Below are positions 11,853-23,840 of a stretch of DNA of 64,000 nt, piece by piece. Origin of the DNA: Byssothecium circinans (taxonomy: Eukaryota; Ascomycota; Dothideomycetes; Pleosporales; Massarinaceae); NCBI GenBank assembly GCA_010015675.1, contig ML976988.1:1124330-1188329 (forward strand), read 5' to 3'. The number at the start of each line of letters is the position of its first letter. Within the stretch, counting starts at the first letter, position 1. Below the pieces are notes generated by a model. That model was not told where the DNA came from. It searched no databases and saw nothing but the letters and a program-made list of their open reading frames with translations. Position numbers and translations under genes: made by a program.

Positions 11853-14178
11853 ATGCCGCTCTCTCCCTTCCGCTCAAAACGTCACCTTTTCTCTTCTGCC
11901 TTACCAATTTTTGCGAGGCCGCTGGCGACTCATCTTACTTTGACTCACACCCACAAACGCGTCACGCCTGCGCCCCTTCCACGACCGCTTAAAGCCCCGC
12001 GTCGACTCGCGCACACACGAGCATACACACAGATCGATACCCGCCCCTTCAAGCCATTCGCCATGGATGCGTCAAATAGCAACCCCGTCACAATTGAACA
12101 ACTCGCGACCACCCTCCAGAACTTTGGACTGGACAAGGTCCCTGCGGAACCAAACACGTACCCCGCGCACAACGCCTTCGACCTCTACCGCTCGCACATT
12201 ACCGAACTGCTCTCGCAGGCCTCGGGCATCGACCACAAGATCATATACCCTACGTTAGGAAAGACGGTGAAGAGCGAGCATGGAGACCTGCAGCTGGCGG
12301 TACAAGCGCTCAGGCAAAAGCGCAAGGACATGCCCGAGTTTGCAAAGGAGCTGGCCGACAAGTTTCCTGAATCGCCGCTCGTGGACAAGCCAACTGTCAC
12401 TGGCACGTTCTTGAACTTCTTCTTCAAGCCGGAGCCACTGGCAAAGCTCGTCCTCCCCAACGTGCTAAAGTCTGGACCCAGCTATGGTTCCGCGGCTGCA
12501 CAACACCTTGGCCTGAAGGACCCTGAAGACCCATCCAAGGGCCGCAAGAAGATTATCGTCGAGTTCTCGTCGCCGAATATCGCGAAGCCTTTCCACGCCG
12601 GTCATCTTAGGAGTACAATCATTGGCGGTTTCCTTGCGAATCTGTACGAGGGCGCTGGCTGGGAGGTTATTCGCATGAATTACTTGGGCGACTGGGGAAA
12701 GCAGTATGGTGTTCTTGCGGTAGGGTTTGACCTGTATGGGTCGGAAGAGGAGCTTGTGAAGAACCCGATTGGCCACCTTTACGACGTCTATGTGAAGATT
12801 TCGAAATCGGCGGCGGAAGAGGCAGAGGCTGTGAAGGCAGCGAGGGAGGAAATCGCGAAGCTGAGCGAGTCGGGCGGAGACACATCAGAGCTAGAGGCAA
12901 AGATCAAGAAGATTGAAGAGGAGGGTGTTGATCAGCAGGCCAGGCAGTACTTTGTTAAGATGTGCAACAAGGACGAGGTATGACTATATATCATATACTG
13001 ATGCAAAGCTGACTGCCATACAGAAAGCCCTCGGCATCTGGAAGCGATTCCGTGACCTAAGTATCGAAAAGTACAAGCAGACCTACGCTCGTTTGAACAT
13101 TCGATACGACGAATACTCCGGAGAATCACAGGTCTCGGACGAGAGCATGGAGCGAGCCGCGAAAATACTGGAGGAGAAAAAAGTGTCGGAGAATTCGGAT
13201 GGCGCTACCATTGTCGATCTCACCAAGTACTCGAAGAAGCTCGGTAAAGCCTTGGTCAAGAAGAGGGACGGTACCTCGCTATACCTCACCCGAGATATCG
13301 GAGAAGCGAGGCAGCGTGCCGAAAAGTACAACTTTGACAAGATGATTTACGTCGTGGCGAGTCAGCAAGACCTTCACCTTGCGCAACTGTTCAAGATCGA
13401 GGAGGTGATGGGTTGGGACGACATCTCGAAGAAGTGCCAACACATCAACTTCGGAATGGTGTTGGGTATGTCCACTAGGAAAGGAACGGCGAAGTTCCTC
13501 GACGACATCCTAGCTGAGGTTGGTGAGAAGATGCACGAGGTCATGAGGTCGAACGAGACCAAGTACGCCCAAGTAGAGGACCCCGAGAAGACTGCGGATA
13601 CGTTGGGCATCTCAGCGGTCATGGTGCAGGATATGAAGGGGAAGCGAATCAACAACTACACCTTTGATATGGATCGTATGTGTTCGTTCGAGGGTGACAC
13701 GGGACCTTACCTTCAGTATGCACACGCCCGTCTGTGTAGCATCACGCGAAAGGTGATTGCTGCTGCACCAGATGTTGCAAACGTGGACCTTGGCTCCGCA
13801 GCCGACTTGACGCTTCTCAAGGAACCGCAGGCTGTGAATCTCGTCCGTGAACTCGCCAGCTGGCCCGATATTCTCCTCAATACGGTGAAGTCTCATGAGC
13901 CTACAACGGTGCTCACATATCTCTTCAAGGTGAGTAACCAAAACAAGAATGTAGTAGTTGTACTGACATGACTAGATGGCGCACGCCCTTTCATCATCAT
14001 ACGACCATCTCCAGATTGTCGGCTCGGAGACGGAGATTATGCTTGCCCGGTAAGCTCCACTGCATCTCCTCGATGATCAATGCTAATGTACTTTAGTCTG
14101 GCATTGTATACGGCCGCTCGACAAGTGCTGAACAACGGTATGCGCCTTCTTGGCTTGAACCCCGTAGAGCGTATGTGA
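11853..14178 (+). CDS. Arginyl-tRNA synthetase (class I), possibly dual-targeted
   Basis: Charges tRNA-Arg with arginine. The main start is the ATG at 12063 (MDASNSNPVT, context CGCCATGG). Exons 12063-12977, 13024-13929, 13976-14049 and 14097-14178 give 658 residues; introns are 46, 46 and 47 nt. An N-terminal arginyl-tRNA synthetase (Add-1) domain is followed by the catalytic core with the HIGH motif as HAGH at residues 178-181 (within SSPNIAKPFHAGHLRST) and the KMSKS-loop equivalent GMSTRKG at about 453-459. The C-terminal anticodon-binding DALR domain ends in GLNPVERM, the usual eukaryotic end. An in-frame ATG at 11853 would add 70 residues rich in Arg, Ser and His and almost free of acidic residues, resembling a mitochondrial presequence. 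The feature start given here includes that extension. Confidence 0.95.
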
Positions 14179-15145
14179 GCAGGCATCAGCATTGGACATT
14201 TTGACCAACAATTCGAGCATGCCGTTTGTTATAGTAGGAAGGGTCAGGTTGTTAGGTGTTTAGCATAAGGAATATGGGTATTGGCATTCGAAGGAGACTG
14301 AGACGAGCGTACGGAGTGCAGCACGCTTGCGGGTGTCGGGTCATCCGGTTCCGACTTGCCTACGCATGATGGCGTGCAGGTACCTTTTGAGGGTATACAA
14401 TATGCTGCTATTCCTCCAATGGCAGGTCGGCAGCACTTAGCATCTCGAATCCAGTTGGTTGAGTCATCGCCCTCATGTCACGCTAATTCCACCTCACTGT
14501 GCAAGGCGGCCACGGCATTCACGCCAACAGCGCGAAGACCCAGTTTAGGCAGGTCGCAGTAGGCGCCAGGTCTATGCCCCACTTCCCGGCGATCTTCGCG
14601 ATGCAGGGTACTGAGGGATAGGTTGAGGTTGAGGTTTTGGAGAGCTGGTGTTGGGGTGATGTTGTCACAGATGCACGTCAGCTTGAGGCTCCAATGCGGC
14701 TCTCGAGATTCAGTATTGTTCCTCGTCGTCAAGACAAGTGAACCCTGAGCGTTGGGGCAGTTTCGTGCAAGACGCGCTGCTGAAGCCAATCACGGGCGCT
14801 TTGACCAGCTTCCCCGCACGCTCCCCCACACTCCACCAAGGGCCGCCAAGGACGGACGGCTAAAACGCGACAGCGACGGGAATCGTATGACTGCGTCCAT
14901 TGGGCGCAGCTCAAGCGCGGCCGAGGGCGACAGTACGACAATACGACCTTCAGGTACCTTCAGAGCCGACCCATGTACTTTTCGCAACGGTGTCATTCCG
15001 AAGCTCTTCATTCAGCATTCATCCTCGCGCTACCTCCAGAGCTCAACACCACCGTGATTCCACGGTTCGGCCCAGCAGATGCGGGTCCTGAGCTCTTCTC
15101 CTCTCGTTCGCCCACCTCCGATTCCAAGCCACGCCGCCACCCAGC
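14179..15145. other. Intergenic region between ArgRS and transhydrogenase genes
   Basis: About 970 bp containing the 3' flank of the synthetase gene and the promoter of the transhydrogenase gene. The last 150 bp before 15146 is pyrimidine-rich. No additional gene is supported. Confidence 0.6.
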
Positions 15146-18100
15146 ATGACCCCTCCTAACTGTCTGGCTGGCTACCGCGTCGCCCTTCGTCCGTTGGGCA
15201 GTAGCTTGCGGCTCTGCGCCCAAGCCGCGACTTTTTCCTCTTCGCGTTCAACACCAACGAGTAATCGTCCCGAAGGATATGGAAAGGGCTCCGCAACGCG
15301 TGTCCAGCACGCTACTGCTAGTACACGGAGCTTAGCCCGTCCGCGACCGTTAGCTCTGCAGGCACAATTCCCCAGCCTGCAGCCTACCACTGCTGTTGCT
15401 CGCTATGCATCCCTTTCTTCGTCCCAGTCGGCATCAGAGACTCATGACGAGGAAATCCCTACTACGCCTCCGTTTACTGCGGGGCCGTACTCTACCCTGT
15501 CCATTGGCGTTCCCAAAGAATCGTACCCTGGTGAACGCCGTGTTGCCATTACGCCTGCCAATGTGCAACTGCTGCTCAAGAAAGGCTTCTCACGCATTCT
15601 CATCGAGCGTGGCGCTGGTCAGGAAGCTCAATTCACCGATGAAGCGTACGAACAGGCCGGCGCCATAACCGTCGATCGCCGCCGCGTCTTCAGCGACAGT
15701 GATATCTTGTTGAAGGTCCGCGCCCTGAGCATCGATGGCCCCGACAGCGAGGTTGATGCTATCCGAGAGGGAGCCACTGTGCTCTCTTTCTTGTATCCGG
15801 TGCAGAACCGCGCAGTTGTCGAGAGGATCGCGTCGAGGAAGGCGACTTCTTTCGCAATGGATATGGTACCCAGAATTTCGAGGGCCCAGGTCTTTGATGC
15901 ATTGAGCTCTATGGCAAATATCGCTGGGTACAAGGCGGTACTGGAGGCTTCAAATCACTTTGGAAGGTTTTTGACTGGGCAAGTTACGGCCGCTGGGAAG
16001 ATTCCTCCATGCAAGGTTTTGGTCATTGGCGCTGGTGTGGCTGGATTAAGTGCCATTGCAACGGCTCGTCGCATGGGTGCTATAGTCCGTGGTTTCGACA
16101 CTCGATCAGCAGCTCGCGAACAGGTACAATCTCTAGGTGCCGAATTCATCGAAGTCGAGCTCCAAGAAGAGGGAGGTGGTGCTGGCGGCTACGCGAAGGA
16201 AATGTCCAAGGAATTCATTGAGGCTGAAATGAAGCTTTTCTACGACCAGTGTAGGGAGGTCGACATTGTCATCACCACTGCTTTGATTCCCGGAAAGCCC
16301 GCGCCCAAGTTGATCACAAAAGCTATGCTCGGCGCTATGAAACCTGGTTCCGTCGTTGTGGATCTTGCAGCTGAGGCTGGTGGTAATTGTGAAGCTACAG
16401 TTCCTGGGAAGTTGGCCAAGTATCAGAACGTTACCATCATTGGTAAGTCTATTCATTTCGCCGTAGTTCTGGCTGGGTGAAGCTTTGCCAACCTTTCAGC
16501 ACCTGTCTGTTGCCCATATCAGAGTGAGTACTGACACGCCTCAAGGATACACTGATTTGCCCTCCCGCCTCCCAACACAATCGTCGACCCTATATTCCAA
16601 CAACATTACCAAGCTCCTGCTTTCTCTCGTACCAGAAGACAAGAAGGAAAAATACTACGATGTGGATCTCAAGGACGAAGTGACTCGCGGCGCTATCGTA
16701 ACATACAACGGGAAGATTCTGCCTCCAGCTCCTCGCCCAGCTCCTCCGCCGGTACCACCATCTACAGCTCAATCACCTGCCGATCAGGTCGCCAACATTG
16801 TCGCTCTTACGCCATGGCAAAGCCAGACCCGTGAAGTTGCTGGCCTTTCTGCGGCCATGACTGCCGCTGTTGCGCTGGGAAAGTATACTGGTCCTATGTT
16901 TATGGGCAATGCCTTCACGTTCGCCCTGGCTAGTCTTATTGGATACAGAGTCGTCTGGGGTGTAGCGCCTGCTTTACACTCCCCGTTGATGTCCGTTACT
17001 AACGCGATTTCTGGTATGGTGGGTATCGGTGGCTTCTTCGTCATGGGAGGAGGTTACCTACCCGAGACTATCCCTCAGACTCTCGGTGCTTTGTCCGTTC
17101 TGCTGGCTTTCGTCAACGTATCTGGTGGTTTCGTCATCACGAAGCGCATGCTTGACATGTTCAGAAGACCTACCGATCCAGCTGAGTACCCCTGGCTTTA
17201 TGCTATACCGGCTGTCCTCTTCGGAGGCGGCTATGTCGCAGCTGTAAGCTCTGGCATGGCTGGTCTCGTACAGGCTGGCTACCTGGTCAGCAGCGTTCTA
17301 TGCGTGACTTCGCTTTCTGGACTCGCTTCTCAAGCTACAGCTCGTCGCGGTAACCTGCTCGGTATACTCGGTGTCTTTGCTGGTATACTAGCTTCGCTTG
17401 CTGCAGTGGGCTTCACTCCGGATGTTCTCACACAGTTTGCTGGTGTAGCTGCAATTGGCACCATTGCTGGTCTTGTCATTGGAAGGAGGATCACACCTAC
17501 ATCATTGCCACAGACCGTAGCTGCTCTGCATTCGGTTGTTGGCCTGGCTGCCGTACTCACCAGCATCGGTAGCGTGCTCGGTCACAGTGGTGCTGAAATC
17601 ACTACACTCCACATGGTCTCCGCCTATCTGGGAGTACTGATCGGAGGAGTTACCTTTACAGGAAGTATAGTAGCCTTCCTCAAGCTGGCTGCGAAGATAT
17701 CTTCCAAGCCTCTCGTTCTACCAGGTCGCCATCTTGTTAATTCGACCCTACTCGGCGCGAACGTGGCGACCATGGGAGCCTTCCTAACCTATGCTCCTGG
17801 AGCACCAGTGATAGGCGCTGCCTGCTTGACGGCAAACGCGGCACTCAGCTTTATCAAAGGTTACACGGTACGAAATCCCTTGATGCCCCTCTTCGATGAA
17901 CTTTACTGAGATTCCAAAATCTAGACCACCGCAGCAATAGGCGGCGCCGACATGCCCGTCGTCATCACAGTCCTCAACGCCTATTCAGGCTTCGCCCTAG
18001 TAGCCGAAGGCTTCATGCTCGATAACTCCCTACTAACCACCGTCGGCGCCCTCATCGGCGTCTCCGGTTCCATCCTCTCATACATCATGTGCGTCGCCAT

Positions 18101-18821
18101 GAATCGATCCCTCACCAACGTCCTCTTCGGTGGCATCGCCTCGACGCCCCAAAGCCAAGCCAAGATCGAAGGTGAAATCACCAAGACGACAGCCGAAGAA
18201 ACCGCCGACGCCCTCGCGAATGCCGAGAATGTCATCATCGTCGTCGGGTACGGTATGGCGGTTGCGAAAGCGCAGTATGCGATTTCGGAATTCGTCAAGG
18301 GACTGAGAGCCAAGGGCGTAAACGTGCGCTTCGCTATCCATCCCGTCGCTGGGCGGATGCCGGGACAGTGCAATGTCCTTCTCGCTGAAGCCAGTGTGCC
18401 GTACGACATTGTTCTCGAAATGGATGAAATCAACGAGGACTTCGGTGAGACGGATGTTACGCTCGTCATTGGAGCTAATGATACTGTGAACCCGAGTACG
18501 TAGCGTCCACGTATTCTCACACTCCACTTGAATGGATTTTTACTGACGTTACACCTCAGTCGCGCTTGAGCCCGGCTCTGCGATTGCGGGAATGCCTGTG
18601 CTTCACGCCTGGAAGTCGAAGCAAGTAGTCATTATGAAGAGAGGCATGGCGAGCGGGTACGCCGATGTGCCGAACCCCATGTTCTTCATGGAGAACACGA
18701 AGATGCTTTTCGGCGATGCTAACGATAGCTGTAATGGTGAGTCTCCGTTATTATTTTGGCTGGGAGGATAAAATGCTGACTTTTGGTAGCGATCAAGCGA
18801 GCCCTCGAGGAGAAGAAGTAA
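15146..18821 (+). CDS. NAD(P) transhydrogenase, mitochondrial, proton-translocating
   Basis: Transfers hydride between NADH and NADP+ across the inner mitochondrial membrane, driven by the proton gradient, to supply NADPH. Five exons (15146-16442, 16546-17867, 17925-18495, 18560-18736, 18790-18821) join in frame to 1132 residues ending RALEEKK. The first ~100 residues are Arg/Ser/Ala-rich and fit a mitochondrial presequence. Domain I (about residues 115-430) resembles alanine dehydrogenase/Pnt[17 protein letters not shown] and the NAD-binding GAGVAG at 295-300. A Pro-rich linker is followed by roughly a dozen hydrophobic helices (domain II) and then the NADP-binding domain III with [12 protein letters not shown] near residue 980, [18 protein letters not shown] and IGANDTVNP. 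All domains lie in one polypeptide, as in animal mitochondrial enzymes. Confidence 0.97.
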
Positions 18822-19162
18822 AGCCGTTTCTTAGCAGGGGATAGAAGAGGGTTTCCTAGGTTCGACTCGGGGACTTTTTGATGGGGTTTTCTTGGGGTGT
18901 CTATGCGGGTGGAAGAGGAGACGGATGAAGGAGGATGAAGTATCTGCGATGGAGAAGCTTCCGTAGACGAAATTCAAGACATTGAGCATTCTACAAAACC
19001 GTGAAATCATATCGTTAAAATTCCTTTAACCCTACCAAACAGCTACAAAAAGGCATTAGTCATTATTCGCCGCCAAAAACATACCTAAACTACCCGTTCC
19101 ACCCCCCGTCAAGATCCCCTCACACCGCCTTCCCATTCCCCCTCTCCGACCTCCTCACCTCC
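18822..19162. other. Convergent 3' flanks
   Basis: A 340-bp spacer between the stop of the transhydrogenase gene (+) and the stop of the 112-residue protein gene (-). A GGTTCGACTC string at 18860 resembles a tRNA B box, but no matching A box or acceptor stem is present. Confidence 0.6.
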
Positions 19163-19745
19163 TCACTCTTCCTTCCCCAGCTTAATCTCCAGCACATCCT
19201 TCCCCGAATCCAGCAACTTGAGCAACGCCACCATATTCTCCTCCGTCACAATGGTGAACTCGGGCCAACTCTTATTCTCCCTCCCGCTCTTGCTCCAGTG
19301 CACCTTGATCGCCTGGATCTGCTCTGCGGGGCCGTCTTTGGCCTTGTATTTGTCCATGACTGTTTATTCCTCGTGTGGACTTGTCAGTTCTAGTTCCGCG
19401 TTGCTTTTTTCCCTTCTTTTTTTGGGTGGTGTGGGGGGGGGGGGAGCGAAGGTAATAGGGTGAGTGAGGATGGGGAAAAAGTGGGGTGTTTGGGTTAAGA
19501 GAGGAAGATGGGAATGGGTGATGGAAAGGGAAATGGGGTTGGGGTTTTGAGGTTAAAGTGGGTGAGGAGGAGGAAAGAGGAGGAAGAGCATGGGGCGACG
19601 TACACTCGACACAATTCGGACTCTCAGCAATCGTGCTCGTGATGAGCTTATTCAGCGCTTTGAGCGAGGACTTCGCGTTGCCGTCGATGAGGATGACTTC
19701 GTGGCGGTTGGACGGGGGCAGGGTGAAGATGATTGGGATTGACAT
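19163..19745 (-). CDS. Conserved-looking small protein of unknown function
   Basis: Two minus-strand exons, 19745-19604 and 19359-19163, split by a 244-nt intron (GTACGT...AAACAG), join at ..SPNCVE/FMDKYKAKD.. and give 112 residues. The start MSIPIIFTLPPSNRHEV is followed by a helix-like stretch (AKSSLKALNKLITSTIAES) and alternating strand-like segments ending VLEIKLGKEE. The hydrophobic pattern suggests a compact alpha/beta domain, perhaps of beta-grasp type; that is only inference. There is no signal peptide or membrane segment, so it is probably cytosolic or nuclear. The exact frame join and clean ends argue that it is a real gene. I do not recognise the family. Confidence 0.65.
19433..19444. 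repeat. G12 homopolymer inside an intron
   Basis: Twelve consecutive G on the + strand; on the transcribed strand this is a C12 run inside the 244-nt intron of the 112-residue protein gene. Its length is likely to vary between isolates. Confidence 0.85.
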
Positions 19746-20573
19746 CTTTCCTCTTTCCTCTACTCTCTTCTTTATTTTTCTTTTTCTTTTCCTTTTCTTT
19801 CTGTTCGGTTTTGTTCTGGCTCGAGGAGTCGCAAGTGTCTGGGTGCGATGGTGAACGTTGGATTTGCGTTTGGGTAGGGCGTGTTTTTCAAAAGTACGGG
19901 GGAAGCGCTGTTGTGGATGAGGAGGAGTACTGTTTTGCTATCGAGTTCAAAAGGTGCTGGGTGCAAGTTTTCCAAGATTCAGTCGAAGTGCGAAAGGCTT
20001 CCGTGTAGGACGCATCAGATGCGACCATGTACGTCATTGTGCCATGGTCTGTGGCACCCTTGTGAGAACCGGGGCGATCGGCGTCTAGCTTTGCATCGGT
20101 TCTGCGCAGGGATGAGCTTTCCGCTAGTGACGGCATTGATTCTTGCCTCGGGCACGCACCGAAAATAAAATATTGTGGAAGACGAGACGCCAATATTAAC
20201 ATTGAGAGTAAATGATACCTAATAAGGCGCAGTGGCTATAGGCCATGTTATTGCTTTACTGAGTACTTCTTGAACCCAAAGAAATGACGTGAATGACCCC
20301 GCGCTGAACGCAAGTAAGTGAATAAAGATATAATACTAGCAAACCGCGATACCAACCATACACACCAGGTAAAATAGATAGAAGTGGAGGGTATCCCATA
20401 CCGAGAGGTTGACCTTTTTAGTGTCCCATACGACAGACGCCAAATGCAATGCAAACTGTCCAGGCTTGTGCCCAGTTTCGTTCACCAAGTATCCAGGACC
20501 AATCCTTCTCATCCCATGCATATAACGAACAAGAGACATGAAAGAATACAAGCGTAATTTTGCAGAGAGAAAA
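19746..20573. other. Intergenic region, no supported gene
   Basis: About 830 bp between the start of the 112-residue protein gene and the 3' end of the PHD-finger gene, both on the minus strand. The proximal 70 bp is strongly T/C-rich on the + strand, i.e. purine-rich on the gene strand. No further coding signal is seen. Confidence 0.55.
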
Positions 20574-22539
20574 CTATTTCTCGTCTCTCGTAGTTATCAT
20601 CTGCTGCCAGTGTGTGAGGTCGCGGCTGAGATGGTCCATCATTTGCAGAGTACTCAGATTCTTGAACGAGTCGATGTCATCCTCGCCGCCTTTGGCTCCT
20701 TCTTGGCTTGAAACACCGTTCGTCGATGGAGTAGGCATCTGAACCGGCAGTGCCGCACTCCGTTCGCCTGCCAGGTCGACTTGACGCTGAGTGATGTAGT
20801 TCTGCATGGCTCCAGCTGGCCGTCGGATTTCGTGCCACGAGAGCTTCTGCAATCGCCAATTCTTCGGCTTTGCTTGTTTGCCGCCCGCTGCTCCGTCGCT
20901 GCTGTCGTGTCCATTCACAGCACCATTGATGGCATTTATCTGAGGTGAGTTGGGCGAGTCATCGTTCGCTGCAGGAGAGGCTCCATTCGTTGCTGCCGGT
21001 GCATCCTTGCTGTACTGGTTTCTACCCAGGCGACTCTGGCGTTTCTGCGGCGGTCGGCCTCCCTTCCTAGGGACAGGGGGAGGCTTAAGGTTTTCGGTGG
21101 GTGTCTCTGGGGCTACCGATTCGGGTGCGGCCGCTGTCATTGCTGGTTCTTCCGCGGGAGCAGCCTCCGGTGGTTCGGACTCTACTTGTAGGTTAGACAT
21201 GGCTATAAAGTGTCCAAACAGATCTTACCGTCTCCTTTTCTTCGCTCGGCACGGCCTTTTCGCCTATTCGCAGCTTCAGTTCGCTCTTTCTCCTTTTCAC
21301 GGAGCTCCTTCTCTCGTTGACTCCTCGCTGCAGCACCGCGGGGTTTCTGTTTCGGTGCGGATGTCGTTGTAGTGTCGTCTTCAGACTCTACAACCGGAGA
21401 GTTGCTTGGTGATCGGGAGCCGGTACGCTGGCGTTTGACTTCCTGCTTGACTCTATCGCAGAGCTTGTCAGCTGACTCTCTCACCCGGGCATGGAGCAAT
21501 CTAACTCACTCTTCGCTGTCATCCCGACTTCTCTTCTTGCGCGTACCATTCTCCATGGCAGCCGTCGGGCTTTCGTGCTTGCTCTCTTCCAGGACCTTCC
21601 GCAAGACCTCATCCTCGTCATAAGCTGCTCTGCTGTTCATGGTTGATCTGCGTTTGCTGAAGGAATCAGCGCTTGCGCGCGAAACGCGTTCCCTCTCCTT
21701 CGTCGTCTTGCTGTCGGTCTCCTTCGACACGGACGTTTTGCGAGCGTTCTTTCCGTGGTTTTGGTCGGAAACAGGGAGGTACAGCGAGTACTTTTGCCTG
21801 TAGGCACCTTCGTCAGCAAATGCATCTCTACTTGATGGTTGAAACGGGCCGTCGTTGGAAATCTGTAGCGTCGACTCCCTAGCGAGCAGCTGGCACGGTC
21901 TTGTTTCCGGCAGCCGATGCTCGTCTAGTGATGGTCTAGGTTGTGTGAGATTTGAACATACCCTTTCGAGCTGACCATAACCTTGTGCAGGTCTTTCCTG
22001 CACTCCTCGCAAAAGTACTCCTCGGGACTGGCAACTTCGTCCATGATGCCGACGCAGCCGCCGTGCTGCCAGACCTTGCAAATGTCGCATTGGATGAATA
22101 AACCACCTACTTCATCGCCTTGAATGTCAGAGTCGGTCAAAGAGGCGGATTGGCCATCTTTAGACTTGCCAGCATCCGATGGCAGGCCTGGATACTCCTG
22201 CTGGCCACACAGACAGCGTGTGATCTCATCTTCCTCCGCTATCTCCTCTTCGACGTCGTCGTCGAGCTTCGCCGTCTCGCCTTCGTCGGCGTCTTGCTCG
22301 CGCGTGCGGCGGCGGGTCACAGGTGGTTCGACCTGGGAGTCGCGAGGTGGTTCGTCGAGCTCCTCCGAGGAGAGCGAGCGTGGGGTAGAGGATTTCTGCG
22401 GCGATGACTGCTTGTGATTAGCTCTTGCTGCTCTGTCTCCGCGGGACGATGAGGCAGAAGAGGAAGTGGTGCTGTGTGGTGCCGTGACGCCGGGCGGGGG
22501 CTGCGTGGTACGAGCCCGCGAAGACCGACGAGGCGACAT
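20574..22539 (-). CDS. CTI6: PHD-finger protein, Cti6-like subunit of Rpd3L histone deacetylase complex
   Basis: Four exons (22539-21962, 21797-21510, 21452-21229, 21184-20574) give 566 residues; introns of 164, 57 and 44 nt have GCTGAC or CTAAC branch points. The start chosen is MSPRRSSRAR at 22539; the frame is open upstream but non-conserved in character. A Ser-rich, then acidic N-terminus precedes a C4-H-C3 PHD finger from about residue 108 (TRCLCGQQEY ... IQCDICKVWQHGGCVGI ... YFCEECRKDLHKV). The following KGQKYSLYLP is the usual continuation in Cti6 homologues. The middle is a charged coiled-coil-like region (REKELREKEKERTEAANRRKG) and the C-terminus carries the WRLQKLSWHEIRRPAGAM block. 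In yeast Cti6 reads histone methylation within Rpd3L and affects iron and repression responses; the role here is inferred from that. Confidence 0.9.
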
Positions 22540-23840
22540 TTGAGCTTGCGAGTGCGCTTTTCCGTTGAAAATGTAGTTGTGTAGAGGGAGGAGACAGGAA
22601 TTGGGTCGTGTGGGTCGAGCAGCGTCGTGCGCGTGAGAGCAAGGTTGCGCCCGTCCGCTGAGGTGGGAAGAGGTAAAAATGGGTCGAGGGAATAAGCAAC
22701 GAGTAATGTAAAGTGTGCCGGCAAGAGAAACAATGACGGCAAAGCCGTACCTACGCGCGGGCGTCCCCCAGGTGGAGGGAGCTCGTGGGCGGGAGCGAGG
22801 TTGGTGACGATTTAAAGTGCGGAGAAAGCAAGATACCACGAGCTTCAGACACCGACAGGACGGATTGGGGTCTGCACAAGTGGTTTTGAGAGTTCCTGAA
22901 GCATTATCTGGGTCGGCAGCTTGTTCGAAGGGCTGGGCTGGGACGGCGAGGAGCGGACTGTGTTCCAGAGAGGAGTAAAATCACCACTTCGCCCTCGAGC
23001 CCTGAGTTCTGAGCGGGACGCACGCGAAAGTCACGGGTGGTGTCAACGGTATGCCGTATCCGCTAGACCCAACGCGGACTAGCGCCATTTGTGTCGGCAG
23101 CACCAAAATCGACTCCATGGCGTCGGGGTGGTGGAATGCGCGTGTCAAGAGGCACAGGAGCTGGGGACGATAAAAGGGCGGGGTGGCCGATGCAGATGCG
23201 AGCAACGATGCAGCGTTGGTCGTGAGTTCGAGGTTGTGAAGCTGAGGGGGATCGGCTACTGGCGATGAAGGATGAAAGAACACCGACCAGTGACTGAGCT
23301 TGGCATTAGCCATTTGCTCATCTGCAATGACGACGTGAAGTGAATCCTCGGAATTGTCAACGGGAAAACAGCACAGCACTCGTTTGTAGACGAGCCCGCA
23401 CAGATGGCGAGCACGAAGCCGTCATAGGCCCCTCGACACCGTGTAAAGCTCTGCCAGAGTATTGACACGGAGCTTTACATTGATTCGCCACCGCCTTTTC
23501 AACGCTGCGAGAGCAGCGGTGCATGGAATTGCATGACATATAGATTGACCCATCTGAGGCATCATTTTGCTCCGAGATGGCACACTGTCTGCCAGTGTCT
23601 GGTGCTGTCCCTACAGTCAGTCGCTCATCACCCAGCAGCGGAACACAAGTGGTGGTGACCTGGGTATATCCGGTTCGGGAGCAGTATCAAGGAGCTTCAC
23701 GAGCCGTAATATGAATTGTTCGTCAAATTCATGTTCAAAAATTAATACCAACAAGATCAATGTGCACGTGACATATCCATGGTACCCACATGCACTGTAC
23801 CCAGTACTCGAGCTATCTACAACTTGCCAAGACCCCTCAT
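22540..23840. other. Upstream region of the PHD-finger gene and 3' flank of the catalase pseudogene
   Basis: About 1.3 kb. The frame of the PHD gene stays open upstream to 22839 but codes a low-complexity, non-conserved stretch and is taken as 5' UTR/promoter. Frames at 22981-23379 and 23567-23875 have no recognisable product. Confidence 0.55.

Noticed and set aside
18850..18880. GGTTCGACTC resembling a tRNA B box
   Set aside because: No A box at the right distance and the flanks do not pair into an acceptor stem.
21798..21961. In-frame coding continuation (ISNDGPFQPSSRDAFADEG) of the PHD-finger gene, or a 26-nt intron here
   Set aside because: A 26-nt intron is too short. Treating the full 164 nt as intron uses a GTATGT donor, a GCTGAC branch point and a CCTACAG acceptor, and gives the expected KGQKYSLYLP junction.
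22540..22839. 100-residue N-terminal extension of the PHD-finger protein
   Set aside because: Low-complexity and basic without conservation; MSPRRSSRAR is the usual kind of start for this family.
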